Of a DNA stretch of 64,000 bases, positions 38,079 through 48,708 are shown piece after piece. A model generated the notes under the pieces. The model saw only the letters and a list, made by a program, of their open reading frames with translations. It was not told where the DNA came from and did not search any database. This DNA comes from Chitinophaga pinensis (GTDB taxonomy: Bacteria > Bacteroidota > Bacteroidia > Chitinophagales > Chitinophagaceae): NCBI GenBank assembly GCA_945878115.1, contig CAMDVD010000009.1, forward strand, positions 1 to 64,000, in the 5' to 3' direction. The position numbers and the translations under genes are program-made. The first letter of the stretch is position 1, and each line of letters opens with the position of its first letter.

Positions 38079-39431
38079 CTAATTCTTTAACGTAAATTCC
38101 GTCCTTCTATTTTGGGCTCTACCTTCTTCAGAACTATTGTCTGCTATAGGTTTCGTGTCGCCAAAGCCAATGCTGCTGATACGTGATGCCGCAATTCCTT
38201 TTTCAATAAGATAGGCTTTACAAGCATCTGCGCGTTGTTGAGATAAGGTCAGATTATTTTCTGGGGTACCAACATTATCTGTATGACCTGCTATGTCCAC
38301 TCTGTACGTTGGCTCGCTATTTAACATGCTGACGATATTATTTAAATCAGTGTAAGATGATTTATTAATTACCGCACTATTGGTTTCAAAATTGATTCCT
38401 TTAGCTGCTTTGGATATTTTCTCAATGACTTCTTGTTTAATTTCTGGACATCCATTATTGATCGAAGAAGCAACGGTAGGACATTTATCTACTTCATCAT
38501 TAAATCCATCTCCATCTTTATCTGGAATTGGGCAACCTTCATATTTACTGATGCCCGCAATTTTTGGACACTTGTCTATATTGTCTGGAATCCCATCTCC
38601 ATCTGTATCTGGGCAACCGCGTAATGCTTTTGGACCAGCGATATCTGGGCATTGATCTTCTCTATCCGGTATGCCATCTTTATCTTTATCAGGGCAGCCT
38701 TTCGTTTCTTTTCTACCTGGCAATGTTGGACAATCATCATCTTTATCTGCAATTCCATCGTTATCTCTATCTCTTATTAATGGTTTAGTTGGCACTACTT
38801 CTACTTTAGTTTTTTCCTTATTGCCCCACCAATACACCATACCAATAGAATGTGTGATATGGCTTTGATCTATTTTGGAAAGGGCAATTTGATAATTGGA
38901 TTCTACATTCAGAAATATGTTTTTGCCAAGATGAATATTACAACCTAAACCTACTGGAACATCTATTCCTTGTTGGGTTTCACGCAATGTAGCACTTGCA
39001 CCAAGACTTACATAAGGTGAAGCGATATAGGTTTCTTTGGGTAATAGGGACACATTTATTTTAGCGTCTAATCCAAGGTAGGGCAATTCTTTTTTAACGG
39101 TATTTGTGCCAAGTTTTGTGCGAATAAAACTGCTGTCTTTATCGGAAATAGGGTATTGTAGGTTGCTCACTGTAGCACCAAATTGTAGGTTTATATGCGA
39201 ATGAACGGTTTGCCAATAACTTACTCTAATGGCAGGATCCCAAAATAATTTTTTTTGTATTTTTCCATCCGATTTACTTACTCTGTCGTTCAATAAGTAA
39301 TTTCCCGTCTGTTTGCCATATAAATCTATACCAGCAAAATGAATACCTATACCGTGTTGAAGGTTTTGGGCTGAAAGGATGCTGCTTGCAAAACAGGTAA
39401 TGAGCAAAGAAAATAATAACCGTTTTTTCAT
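38079..39431 (-). CDS. OmpA-family protein with thrombospondin type 3-like Ca-binding repeats
   Basis: DRDNDGIADKDDDCPTLPG… repeats; DIAGHTDNVGTPENNLTLSQQRADACKAYLIEKGI. Confidence 0.92.
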   Translation of the reverse strand: MKKRLLFSLLITCFASSILSAQNLQHGIGIHFAGIDLYGKQTGNYLLNDRVSKSDGKIQKKLFWDPAIRVSYWQTVHSHINLQFGATVSNLQYPISDKDSSFIRTKLGTNTVKKELPYLGLDAKINVSLLPKETYIASPYVSLGASATLRETQQGIDVPVGLGCNIHLGKNIFLNVESNYQIALSKIDQSHITHSIGMVYWWGNKEKTKVEVVPTKPLIRDRDNDGIADKDDDCPTLPGRKETKGCPDKDKDGIPDREDQCPDIAGPKALRGCPDTDGDGIPDNIDKCPKIAGISKYEGCPIPDKDGDGFNDEVDKCPTVASSINNGCPEIKQEVIEKISKAAKGINFETNSAVINKSSYTDLNNIVSMLNSEPTYRVDIAGHTDNVGTPENNLTLSQQRADACKAYLIEKGIAASRISSIGFGDTKPIADNSSEEGRAQNRRTEFTLKN

Positions 39432-39601
39432 ACAATAAAATTTACCTGCAAATGTATAGTCTTGCTTGCAAATATTGTATCTATTGGATTGTATTCATGT
39501 TATTAAAATGAAGATTTTTAGGGTTAGTTATTAACAATGTGCATTAATGATAAATAAAAAAATATCTCCTTGATTACCTTTGGGCTTTCTAAAACAAAAT
39601 C

Positions 39602-40582
39602 ATGGAACCTATTATTAAAATCTTTTCAGGAAATTCCACAATGGAATTGGCAAATAATATTGCTAATTTATACGGTCAAGATTTAGGAAAATCAACGATT
39701 CAACAATTTAGTGATGGCGAGTTTCAACCCGTTTTCAATGAAAGCATTCGCGGGAGTTATGTTTTTTTAATTCAAAGTACGTATGCTCCTGGTGATAATT
39801 TGATGGAATTATTGATGATGATAGATGCTGCACGACGAGCATCGGCACATTATATTACAGCCGTTATTCCGTATTTTGGTTACGCCCGACAAGATAGAAA
39901 AGACAAGCCACGAGTAAGTATTGCATCCAAGTTGGTAGCTAATTTACTGACCACGGCTGGTGCCAATCGTATCATGACGATGGATTTACACGCTCCACAA
40001 ATTCAAGGTTTTTTTGATATTCCAGTGGATCATTTAGATAGCTCTGCTATTTTTATTCCTTATATTGAAAAATTACAAATTCCAAATTTGACCTTCGCAT
40101 CACCGGATGTTGGAAGCACCAATCGTGTGCGAGAAGTGGCAAGTTATTTCGGTGCCGAAATGGTGATTTGTGATAAGCAAAGAAAACGCGCAAATGAAAT
40201 CGCATCTATGACTGTAATTGGTGATGTTGTCGATAAGGATTTAGTATTGATTGATGATATTTGTGATACGGCAGGAACATTGACTAAAAGTGCTGCGATG
40301 CTAATGGATAAAGGCGCGAAAAGTGTTCGAGCCTTTTGTACACATCCTGTATTGAGCGGAAAGGCGTATGAGAATATTGAGAAATCATGCCTTAGTGAAC
40401 TTGTAGTTTGTGATACGATTCCACTTAAAGAAACATCCAGCAAAATTAAAGTATTGAGTACTGCTGCTTTGTTTGCCATCGCCATTCGAAATGTGCATGA
40501 AAGTAAATCCATTAGTTCTTTATTTATTCATAGCAGATTGAAGGAACAAATGAAGAATCAATTCGTGAAGGAGGTGATTTAA
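39602..40582 (+). CDS. prs: Ribose-phosphate pyrophosphokinase
   Basis: DGEFQPVFNESIRGSYVFLIQST, DLHAPQIQGFFDIPVDHL, VLIDDICDTAGTL. Confidence 0.97.
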   Translation: MEPIIKIFSGNSTMELANNIANLYGQDLGKSTIQQFSDGEFQPVFNESIRGSYVFLIQSTYAPGDNLMELLMMIDAARRASAHYITAVIPYFGYARQDRKDKPRVSIASKLVANLLTTAGANRIMTMDLHAPQIQGFFDIPVDHLDSSAIFIPYIEKLQIPNLTFASPDVGSTNRVREVASYFGAEMVICDKQRKRANEIASMTVIGDVVDKDLVLIDDICDTAGTLTKSAAMLMDKGAKSVRAFCTHPVLSGKAYENIEKSCLSELVVCDTIPLKETSSKIKVLSTAALFAIAIRNVHESKSISSLFIHSRLKEQMKNQFVKEVI

Positions 40583-40623
40583 AAGTAGAAAATATTCCAT
40601 TTAAGGAAAGTTTACTACAGCAT

Positions 40624-41700
40624 CTATTTAGAATATTTTCTATAAATAAATAAGGCGATAATACTAAAAAATACATTAGGAATCCAGACGGCGAGCATCG
40701 GATGAAGATTCCCTTTTACAGAAAAGGTAGTAGAAAATTGCATCATAAAAATGTAGCAAGCACTAATCATTAATCCAATGGCTAAATGGGAACCACTGCC
40801 ACCTCGAACTTTTCGCGAAGCAATGCAAGCGCCAATGATAGAAAGCACGAACGCAGAAAACGGAGCAGAGGTACGCCTGTATTTTTCAATATAATATTCA
40901 TTCAAATTCTCACTTCCTTTTTCAGATTCTCTTTTTAAATAAGCATTCAATTCGGTTGCAGTCATCATTTGTCGTGCTTCTCGACGTTCAATTAAATCGC
41001 TCGGTAGAAAGGCAAATTTTTTCGATTGAATTAATTTGAATTGCATGTCTTCATGAATATCTTTTGTCTTCCTGCTTAATGCATCAAATAATTTCCATTC
41101 TTTTTTGATAGAATCATATACACAATGATCGGCATTTATTTTTTCTATGATTTCTGTTCCATTTACTTTTTCATAGCTAAATCGGTAACCCATTTTTGAT
41201 TCGGGATTATAGCTTTGCATATAAATATATTCATTCGGACTTATGCGCATATTGAAATTGTCATCTTTGCTATAGGACCTTTCCCACAGATATTTTTCTT
41301 CAAATGCCAAACGCTTTTTATTGGCAAGTGGAATTAAATATTGATTAGCCATCAACAGCGTCATAGAAATAATTCCAGCACCAATAAAATAAGGACGAAG
41401 AAAACGGCGGAAGGACATGCCTGAATTCAGCATGGAAATTATTTCTGAACGATTTGCCATTTTGGAGGTAAAAAAAATAACTGCCACAAAAATAAAAATC
41501 GGAAATAGTAAGGCGAGGATATAGGGTAGAAAATTAACGTAATAACCCAATATTTTTAAGGTTGGAACATCTCTATCTAAAAAATCTCTAACCTTCTCTG
41601 TAAAGTCTATTACGATGGCAATGGCAGAGAAAGCCATCATCAGAAATACAAAAGTGCTTAGGAAATTTTTTAATATGTATTTATCTAAAATAGTTAACAT
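40624..41700 (-). CDS. LptF/LptG family permease
   Basis: LDKYILKNFLSTFVF, SEIISMLNSGMSFRRFLRPY, APFSAFVLSIIGACIASRKVRGGSGSHLAIGL. Confidence 0.93.
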   Translation of the reverse strand: MLTILDKYILKNFLSTFVFLMMAFSAIAIVIDFTEKVRDFLDRDVPTLKILGYYVNFLPYILALLFPIFIFVAVIFFTSKMANRSEIISMLNSGMSFRRFLRPYFIGAGIISMTLLMANQYLIPLANKKRLAFEEKYLWERSYSKDDNFNMRISPNEYIYMQSYNPESKMGYRFSYEKVNGTEIIEKINADHCVYDSIKKEWKLFDALSRKTKDIHEDMQFKLIQSKKFAFLPSDLIERREARQMMTATELNAYLKRESEKGSENLNEYYIEKYRRTSAPFSAFVLSIIGACIASRKVRGGSGSHLAIGLMISACYIFMMQFSTTFSVKGNLHPMLAVWIPNVFFSIIALFIYRKYSK

Positions 41701-41843
41701 GTCATCCTATCGGTGAATTGCAAACCTAAAGAATAATAAGCAATCGACAATTGCCATTATTCAGTGAGCATGTTAAAATGTAGTATACAAGGATGATGTA
41801 CATTCGATTTAAAAAATACAGGCATTCAAATATTCTAACCGAA

Positions 41844-42266
41844 TTAATTAGCTGGTTGATATAGTTCCCAATATTCTTTCGGTGTTACAATTCTAGTTTG
41901 CTTGTACATAGGAAACGTAAAATCTGTTGAGTTACCTGTAATGATAAAATCTGCTAAACATTCATCCGCAAGTTCTAAAAATTTATTGTCATCAACATCA
42001 GAAATAAGTAAGATTTTGGTGGTAGGAAAATATTTCATAGACTTTGTTTCAATATCAGAGAGCAATTTCTCAGCGCGAAGAAAAAAATCATGAAATTTGG
42101 AAAACTTTTTTCTGGATAACACATCATAATATTCTGCTATTAATTCATCAGAAATGCAAAGGGTAAATTTGTCTTCCAGAAAAAGTTCATTGATAATACG
42201 GTATGAAAAACCATTTTGGATGATTGATGAAACAAATATATTTGTATCAATTACGATTCTTTGCAT
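41844..42266 (-). CDS. PIN-domain toxin (putative toxin-antitoxin toxin)
   Basis: RIVIDTNIFVSSI, DELIAEYYDVL, DVDDNKFLELADECLADFIITGNSTDF. Confidence 0.9.
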   Translation of the reverse strand: MQRIVIDTNIFVSSIIQNGFSYRIINELFLEDKFTLCISDELIAEYYDVLSRKKFSKFHDFFLRAEKLLSDIETKSMKYFPTTKILLISDVDDNKFLELADECLADFIITGNSTDFTFPMYKQTRIVTPKEYWELYQPAN

Positions 42267-42483
42267 CTCTTCTTACCGCTTTTACCTCGTTCGTAATTTC
42301 TTCCATTGTCATTTTAGAGAGTCCATGTTTTTCGGCAAGTTCAATACATTTATTCAAATTTTGTCGCATCAATTCTTTACTAACCATATCAATAAATTCT
42401 GTAAAGGTTAGTTGGTCATTTTTCAAACCAAATTTGTTGTATTCAATATCTGATATAGAAACATTTAGTGTTCTCATCTTCAT
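42247..42483 (-). CDS. Cognate antitoxin-like small protein
   Basis: 78 aa, overlaps the PIN gene start by 20 bp; upstream TACATTTG at 42495-42502. Confidence 0.7.
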   Translation of the reverse strand: MKMRTLNVSISDIEYNKFGLKNDQLTFTEFIDMVSKELMRQNLNKCIELAEKHGLSKMTMEEITNEVKAVRRDAKNRN

Positions 42484-42686
42484 TATTCTTTTTTCAAATG
42501 TACAAAGAAAAGACTAAAATTATAATTTGGAATTTATCAAGAATTCTTTGCGAATGTATTGTCCATCATAAAGGGGGATTTTTTGATACAGTAAGAAATT
42601 TGAAGCAAAAATAGATTGATATTGGATGGATGATAATCTAAGTTTTGTGCAAGATGATACTTTCAATGTGAATCGTTCTACAATAA

Positions 42687-42716
42687 AAAAGGCTACCATT
42701 AAGTTGATAGCCTTTT
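42687..42716 (-). terminator. Intrinsic terminator for the 42738..43841 gene
   Basis: AAAAGGCTA…TAGCCTTTT stem with T tract on the minus strand. Confidence 0.8.
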
Positions 42717-42737
42717 GTTTTTATAAGTAGAATGTAA

Positions 42738-43841
42738 TTATTCTTTAATCAATTTAGAATATTGCGTAGCGCCGTTTTGGTCAATTACTTTTAAAATATA
42801 AATGCCATTCGCTAAAGTAGAAATATTCATGTTTTCATTTGCGTTCACAGAACTTGTTTTTACTTTAATACCATTTACGGTATAGAAATCAACTGCATAT
42901 TTATTGCCTTTATTCCCTTTAATCATAAAACTAGATTTTGTAGGATTAGGGTATATAGTTGCTAATTCGTTTTTAACATCATTTACTGTAGTCGGTGCTT
43001 GGAAATTGATTGAATACATCGATGTTGTTTTATTAATGGTAGAAGTTAAGCAAAGAGAATCAGAGCAGGTATTTGGAGACGGTGAAGATATGTATAAACA
43101 AATGGTATAACTACCTGCAGATGCATAAGTATGTGATGGATATGCACCTGTTGAGCTTGTACCGTCACCCCAATACCAAACATAATTCATTACAAGACCA
43201 CCGCCATTGCTGGTATTCACACCGATATAGGTATGTGGTGCGCCATTAGAATCTGGGAATATATAAAAATTAGCTTGACAAGGTGGAGTAGAACCAATTG
43301 TAATAGTATTACAAATACTATCTAAACAGCCACTAACTGTATCGCTAATCAACAAGCATATATTATAAGTACCAGGTGTATTAGAAGACGTGTACGTACT
43401 TCCTACACCAGCTAAAGCATTATTAACAGTCCATGTATAGGTCATGGTATTACTTGCCGTGCCATTTGAAACACAGGTAACACTGCCATTAGAATTACTA
43501 GTATAAGTATAAGATGCTGTACATGGTGGTGGGTTAGTGGTAATAGTTATTGACTGGCAAGAAGAATCAGAACAATTGTTGATAGAATCAACTACATACA
43601 AACAAACAACGAATGGACCTGATGCATTGAAATTAGTGGTTGTTGTCACACCTGTTCCAGATGTGCCATTGCCGAAACTCCAATAATAATTGCTGAAGAT
43701 TGAATTGGTTCCTGTAGCTGTAAAAGTTACAGAGCCGTTTGGTGATGCCGTATACGTCCAAAGTGCAGAGCATGGAATTTGGGCTTGCATTTTTACCGCG
43801 AAAAATGTTAAAAGGGCAATAAAAAGTAATTTTGTTTTCAT
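42738..43841 (-). CDS. PKD-domain T9SS type A cargo protein
   Basis: YYWSFGNGTSGTG, YVWYWGDGTSSTGAYPSHTYASAGSYTICLYI; TIYPNPTKSSFMIKG. Confidence 0.88.
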   Translation of the reverse strand: MKTKLLFIALLTFFAVKMQAQIPCSALWTYTASPNGSVTFTATGTNSIFSNYYWSFGNGTSGTGVTTTTNFNASGPFVVCLYVVDSINNCSDSSCQSITITTNPPPCTASYTYTSNSNGSVTCVSNGTASNTMTYTWTVNNALAGVGSTYTSSNTPGTYNICLLISDTVSGCLDSICNTITIGSTPPCQANFYIFPDSNGAPHTYIGVNTSNGGGLVMNYVWYWGDGTSSTGAYPSHTYASAGSYTICLYISSPSPNTCSDSLCLTSTINKTTSMYSINFQAPTTVNDVKNELATIYPNPTKSSFMIKGNKGNKYAVDFYTVNGIKVKTSSVNANENMNISTLANGIYILKVIDQNGATQYSKLIKE

Positions 43842-44015
43842 GTTTTTTAATTAGATAAATAAATATTTTTTTCAGTTCAATAGACGAAGGGCTATTTTAA
43901 TTTGTTAGCAAGATTGCAAATTAATTTTCAATTCAATAATTATCCATTTTTATGTAAGTAAAATAAATCGGTAATGCCATACGAAAATTGTTAAGAGAAA
44001 ATGGTTTCTATAGAA

Positions 44016-44153
44016 GATGTATTGCGGCAACGATTGAAGTGGAAATCCTTTTTGCTGGCTCTGCAGCAAAAAGATTGGAACGTAAAGTCTGGATTCCTTT
44101 TTTCTAATCAGAAAAGGATCCTGATATTTATCATCAGGACGTGTTCGCCGCCC
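44016..44153 (-). repeat. Hairpin-bearing dispersed repeat, copy 3 (138 bp, inverted orientation)
   Basis: CCTGAT/ATCAGG and CTTTTTGCTG/CAGCAAAAAG stems; GATG[T]ATTGCGGCAACGATTG and GCCGCCC ends. Confidence 0.9.
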
Positions 44154-44252
44154 ATCCTGTAGCATTAATTTTTTTTCAAAAAATACGCTACAGCAGAGCT
44201 CTCATGACATTTTTGGTATTGCAACAAATAAAATCCTTTGAGCTGAAGGCTT

Positions 44253-46787
44253 TTATTTATGAATGATTAATTTTTGTACTTGTCTTTTATTTTCTATTGT
44301 AGTTTCAATAAAATAAATTCCATCTGGTAAATTAGACAGTGCATAAGGAATGATATTCATGCCGACAGATAATTCTTTGTGCAGACTTTGCTGAATTGGA
44401 AGCCCTTGCATATTTAATAATTGGATGGAGATGTTGCTCGATTTTGTACTTTGTATCAAGAGTTGCGTCATCTCTTTTGCTGGATTTGGAAATACTTGTA
44501 TAGAATTCATTTCCATCGAAGCTGAAGTAATGCCAACATGCGTCACAGGCACTTTATCTAAATGAATTCTATATGCACCGCTACCAAAAGTAAAAGCCAA
44601 TAAGCTTCTATCTGAAGGAGAATAGACTAAGTCAAAAACCATACATGCGTTTGGCAAACCACTGTTCATCGCCGTCCAAGTAATTCCTTGGTCATTGGAA
44701 CGATACACACCTATATCCGATCCTGCATATAAAGTATCTGGATATAAAGGATCTACTAATAGGCAATGAAATGGAATATCCGGAAGCGTAGTACTGATAT
44801 CCGTCCAAGTTGTGCCACTATTTAAAGATTTAAATAAATGGCCTGCCCCAAATCCAGAGTAGGCAACATATACTTCTTTGCAATTTTTAGGATTGACTTC
44901 AATATCGCGTGGGTAACGATTAGGTAGACCCGTTGAAATATCACTGATCGTTGATCCGCTATTGGTGCTGCGATAGACATGCATTGGTCCATTTTCAGGG
45001 GCTGTTGTGCAATAAAAACTATCTGTACCCAATGAAGAAACAGCAATCGACATTATTTTATTGTCATTGTCTAATGGCACGGCGCCTACATTATTCCAAT
45101 TAGCGCCATAATCTGTCGATTTTAGCATTGCATTTTCACCAGCATAAATCACGGCAGGATTGGAAGGACAAAGAATGAATGGTGCAATAAAAGCGGAAGA
45201 ATTAGGCCCTGTCGGCGAGGCGTTGGTTGAATAAATTTGGTTATTGAAAGTGAAGCCTTGGTCATTAGATTGAATTACATTCAAATATTGATAAGAAGCA
45301 TATTGTATTTGATCATCTGATGGATCTATCGCATTGAAACTTCCATCACCTCCTAATACGGACATCCAATTATTTGGTGTGCCACCATTGAATCGAAAAG
45401 TATTGTGGTCCTGCATACCAATTAATAAAATATTGGAATCGGTCGCAGATACAGAGCCTTTGTAAATTTGTCCAACGGTATAACCGCCAAGACATTCATA
45501 AAAACTTTGTCCAAAATTATTGGAACGATATAATCCAATATCCGTTAAGACATAAATTTTATTGGGGTCGAAAGGGTTCGATTGAACCCCATGTAAATCA
45601 GACCAAATATTCGCATTTGTATTGATAAAATTAGAGCCTGAACTTGTAGATTTATACAGTTCAACACCGCCAGCCAAAACCTTGCTGGAATCATTTGCCT
45701 TCATCATCAAACAATTGGCATACCAACCTTGGTAAGAAGCAATTTCGGTGAATGGCGTATTCATATCTACCCAAGTTGATCCTTTATTTGTAGATCGATA
45801 AACACCAATGGTAGAGAAGGCATTAAAAATAGTAGCCATTACAATATTGGTATTGGCTGGATAAATTTCTACGTTAATACGACCATCTTGTATATTGCTT
45901 GGCAAACCATTTTGTAGAATATTCCAATTTGCGCCAGCATCCTGTGTTTTGTAAAGTCCTTTATTGGGGCTACTTAAATTGCCAACGCCAGCATATAAAA
46001 TACTCGTATCATTTTTGTCTATTTCTAAATCCATCACCATCGTTACCGCTAAAATATTATTCCATGTAATGCCATGATCCGTCGATTTATAAACGCCCTC
46101 GGTAGTAGCTGCATACAACACATTTGCATTTAATGGATTGAATAGTATTTTCCAAACGCCACGTCTTTGCGTATACAGCCAATTTAACGAATATGACCAA
46201 GTCAATCCACCATCTGACGATTTTAAAATACCAATTCCATTACATCCTCTAGTAGTTCGTACAATTAATCCATTGACTGAACTGCCATAATCATAAGTTT
46301 CGCCAGTGCCAATAAATAGTTCATTCGTATTACTTGGATTGATAGCAATACTTCCAACTGCCAATACTGGAAAGCCTGTTGGTACATAAGTCCAAGCGGT
46401 ATTTCCAACGCCTCCAGTTGTTGATTTCCATAAACCTCCTGAAGCTGAACCTAACCATAGTTTTGCTGTATCTATCGGGTCTATCGCCAAAGAAATAGTT
46501 CGTCCACCTTGCCCTACAGGTCCGATGATATCCCATGCGGCCCTAGTTTTTCCTCTTTGCTTTGCGAAATGCGTTTGATAATATAAATAGGCTTTACCAT
46601 AAGCGTCTTCAGGAATATCAGCATACGGATAAGCTCTGCTATCGTTGAGCATACGCAATGCTTCCAAGGCTTCAGATTTTTTTTCGGTATTTTCGGATTG
46701 CTTTGTATTCGGCTTTATTTTCAGAAAGGAATAACAACCAACAATCAGCAAGCAAACGCAAGTAAGTAAAAGAATATTTTTTTTCAT
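44253..46787 (-). CDS. T9SS type A protein with BNR/VPS10/sialidase-like beta-propeller repeats
   Basis: Repeated VYRSNDQGITWTAMNSGLP / ILKSSDGGLTWSYS motifs; QVFPNPAKEMTQLLIQ. Confidence 0.88.
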   Translation of the reverse strand: MKKNILLLTCVCLLIVGCYSFLKIKPNTKQSENTEKKSEALEALRMLNDSRAYPYADIPEDAYGKAYLYYQTHFAKQRGKTRAAWDIIGPVGQGGRTISLAIDPIDTAKLWLGSASGGLWKSTTGGVGNTAWTYVPTGFPVLAVGSIAINPSNTNELFIGTGETYDYGSSVNGLIVRTTRGCNGIGILKSSDGGLTWSYSLNWLYTQRRGVWKILFNPLNANVLYAATTEGVYKSTDHGITWNNILAVTMVMDLEIDKNDTSILYAGVGNLSSPNKGLYKTQDAGANWNILQNGLPSNIQDGRINVEIYPANTNIVMATIFNAFSTIGVYRSTNKGSTWVDMNTPFTEIASYQGWYANCLMMKANDSSKVLAGGVELYKSTSSGSNFINTNANIWSDLHGVQSNPFDPNKIYVLTDIGLYRSNNFGQSFYECLGGYTVGQIYKGSVSATDSNILLIGMQDHNTFRFNGGTPNNWMSVLGGDGSFNAIDPSDDQIQYASYQYLNVIQSNDQGFTFNNQIYSTNASPTGPNSSAFIAPFILCPSNPAVIYAGENAMLKSTDYGANWNNVGAVPLDNDNKIMSIAVSSLGTDSFYCTTAPENGPMHVYRSTNSGSTISDISTGLPNRYPRDIEVNPKNCKEVYVAYSGFGAGHLFKSLNSGTTWTDISTTLPDIPFHCLLVDPLYPDTLYAGSDIGVYRSNDQGITWTAMNSGLPNACMVFDLVYSPSDRSLLAFTFGSGAYRIHLDKVPVTHVGITSASMEMNSIQVFPNPAKEMTQLLIQSTKSSNISIQLLNMQGLPIQQSLHKELSVGMNIIPYALSNLPDGIYFIETTIENKRQVQKLIIHK

Positions 46788-46805
46788 GCTTAGGTAATTT
46801 TTATT

Positions 46806-47180
46806 TTATTCGTCTTCTGCAAAAATCAATATATAATCATTGATGTCTTGGATACAAAATTCAGTGGCACCATAAAAGGCGACTTCTAAACCTTTAATTA
46901 CAGTGACATGGTCTTTTATTTGTTCATATAATTTTCGAATCTCTTTAACCTGAATATACAATAATAAGGAACCTCCTTTTTGTCTGGAAATGGCTGGAAA
47001 TGCATTGCCTAAGCTGGTAAAAGTTTGAAACATAAAGGTAACATTGCCGCAGGACATCATTGCCCAATCTATATCACCTTCTTGCGGAACCTTTGTAATT
47101 ATTTTAAAACCGAGGAGTTGATAAAATGCAATGGTTTTATGCATGTCCTGTACAAAAATATTCGGTGAAATGATATCCAT
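46806..47180 (-). CDS. VOC (glyoxalase/bleomycin resistance) family protein
   Basis: NIFVQDMHKTIAFYQLLGFKIITKVPQEGDIDWAMMSCGNVTFMFQ. Confidence 0.85.
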   Translation of the reverse strand: MDIISPNIFVQDMHKTIAFYQLLGFKIITKVPQEGDIDWAMMSCGNVTFMFQTFTSLGNAFPAISRQKGGSLLLYIQVKEIRKLYEQIKDHVTVIKGLEVAFYGATEFCIQDINDYILIFAEDE

Positions 47181-47512
47181 TTTTTACTGTAAATTATTTT
47201 TTTTTAATGATAGAGAAGCTGTTTTAATCTGTCTTTTAAGCAAAGAGGTCGGTCAAAGGGTATTAAAGGTAATATTCATTTAGAGTATTCAAAATATTAT
47301 GCCTAAAACTTTTTACACAATAAAACGCTTTAGTGAAATAGAATGCGCTTGTTTGTGTCAACTACTTGGCTTAAAGCCAATGGTAATTGATCAAGATTGT
47401 GCGATCTTTCCCGTGTGAATTATCTTGAAAGCCTTGTGGGAAAGCAGTCTAAACTGTTTTAATTAAATGACAAAGTGTGTACGAAGCTTAAGTAATTGGT
47501 AGTACATTTGCG

Positions 47513-47520
47513 CGAATTTT
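47513..47520 (+). promoter_or_regulatory. TACATTTG -7-type element upstream of ychF
   Basis: 20 nt before the ATG at 47541. Confidence 0.4.
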
Positions 47521-47540
47521 TTAAAATAACAAATAAATAT

Positions 47541-48638
47541 ATGTCACTTCAAGTAGGTATCGTTGGACTCCCAAATGTAGGTAAATCAACGCTTTTCAAT
47601 GCAGTTAGTAATAATGCAAAAGCGCAAGCTAGTAATTATCGTTTTTGTACTATAGAACCAAATGTTGGACAAGTCGATGTTCCAGATGAAAGACTTGCAA
47701 AATTAGCGGAGCTTGTGGTTCCAGACCGTATATTGCCTACTACCATTGAGTTTGTAGACATTGCTGGACTAGTAAAAGGTGCAAGTAAGGGCGAAGGTTT
47801 GGGCAATAAATTTCTAGCAAATATCAGAGAAGTAGACGCTATAGTTCATGTTGTTCGTTGCTTTGAAGATGAAAATATTTTACGAGAAGAAGGTGCAATT
47901 AATCCAATTAGTGATAAGGAAATTATTGATACAGAATTGCAATTGAAAGATTTGGAAAGTGTAGAAAAGAAAATACAACGTTGCGAAAAGATGGCGAAGA
48001 ATGATCCAAAAGCAAAAGTGGATTTGGAAATTTTATCCAGATGTAGAGTTTGCTTAAATGACGGAAAGAATGTTCGTTCCTTGCAATTGAGTAAAGAGGA
48101 AAAAGAATCTATTTATGATTTGTTCTTATTGTCTGATAAGCCTGTATTATACGTCGCAAATGTGGATGAGGCTAGTATTCATACCGGAAATAAATTTTCA
48201 AATGCCTTGGTTGATTATGCTAAAACGGAAGGTAGTCAAGTCATTGTCATGAATAATAGTATTGAAGCGCAAATTTCTGAAATGGAAAATGCAGAAGATA
48301 AAGAATTGTTTTTGTCAGAGTATAATTTAGCAGAGCCAGGTCTGAATCGATTGATACGCACGGCTTATGAGTTATTAGATTTGATTACTTATTTTACGGC
48401 AGGTGTACAAGAGGTTCGTGCATGGACTATTCATACAGGTTGGAGAGCGCCGCAAGCAGCTAGTGTAATTCATACGGATTTCGAAAAAGGTTTTATCAAA
48501 GCAGAAGTTATTGCTTATCAAGATTATGTGTCTTTTGGTAGTGAAGCTGCTTGTCGTGAGGCTGGCAAATTTAGAATTGAAGGAAAAGAATATGTAGTAA
48601 AAGATGGAGATGTCATGCATTTCAGATTTAATGTCTAA
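47541..48638 (+). CDS. ychF: Redox-regulated ATPase YchF
   Basis: MSLQVGIVGLPNVGKSTLFNAVSN, FVDIAGLVKGASKGEGLGNKFL, C-terminal TGS-like domain. Confidence 0.97.
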   Translation: MSLQVGIVGLPNVGKSTLFNAVSNNAKAQASNYRFCTIEPNVGQVDVPDERLAKLAELVVPDRILPTTIEFVDIAGLVKGASKGEGLGNKFLANIREVDAIVHVVRCFEDENILREEGAINPISDKEIIDTELQLKDLESVEKKIQRCEKMAKNDPKAKVDLEILSRCRVCLNDGKNVRSLQLSKEEKESIYDLFLLSDKPVLYVANVDEASIHTGNKFSNALVDYAKTEGSQVIVMNNSIEAQISEMENAEDKELFLSEYNLAEPGLNRLIRTAYELLDLITYFTAGVQEVRAWTIHTGWRAPQAASVIHTDFEKGFIKAEVIAYQDYVSFGSEAACREAGKFRIEGKEYVVKDGDVMHFRFNV

Positions 48639-48708
48639 TCTTTTTTTCATAAGGTTATAAATTGTCTAAATTTATTTTTACATTTACCTTTATAATATAT
48701 TTAAAAAA

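Noticed and set aside
38380-38868. Several + strand ORFs opposite the OmpA-like gene
   Set aside because: Antisense of the TSP3-like repeats; composition is an artefact of the repeats
39602-40582. Check of prs for unusual insertions
   Set aside because: Ordinary full-length ribose-phosphate pyrophosphokinase
43950-44165. 71-aa minus ORF
   Set aside because: Overlaps repeat copy 3 and translates it; not a convincing gene
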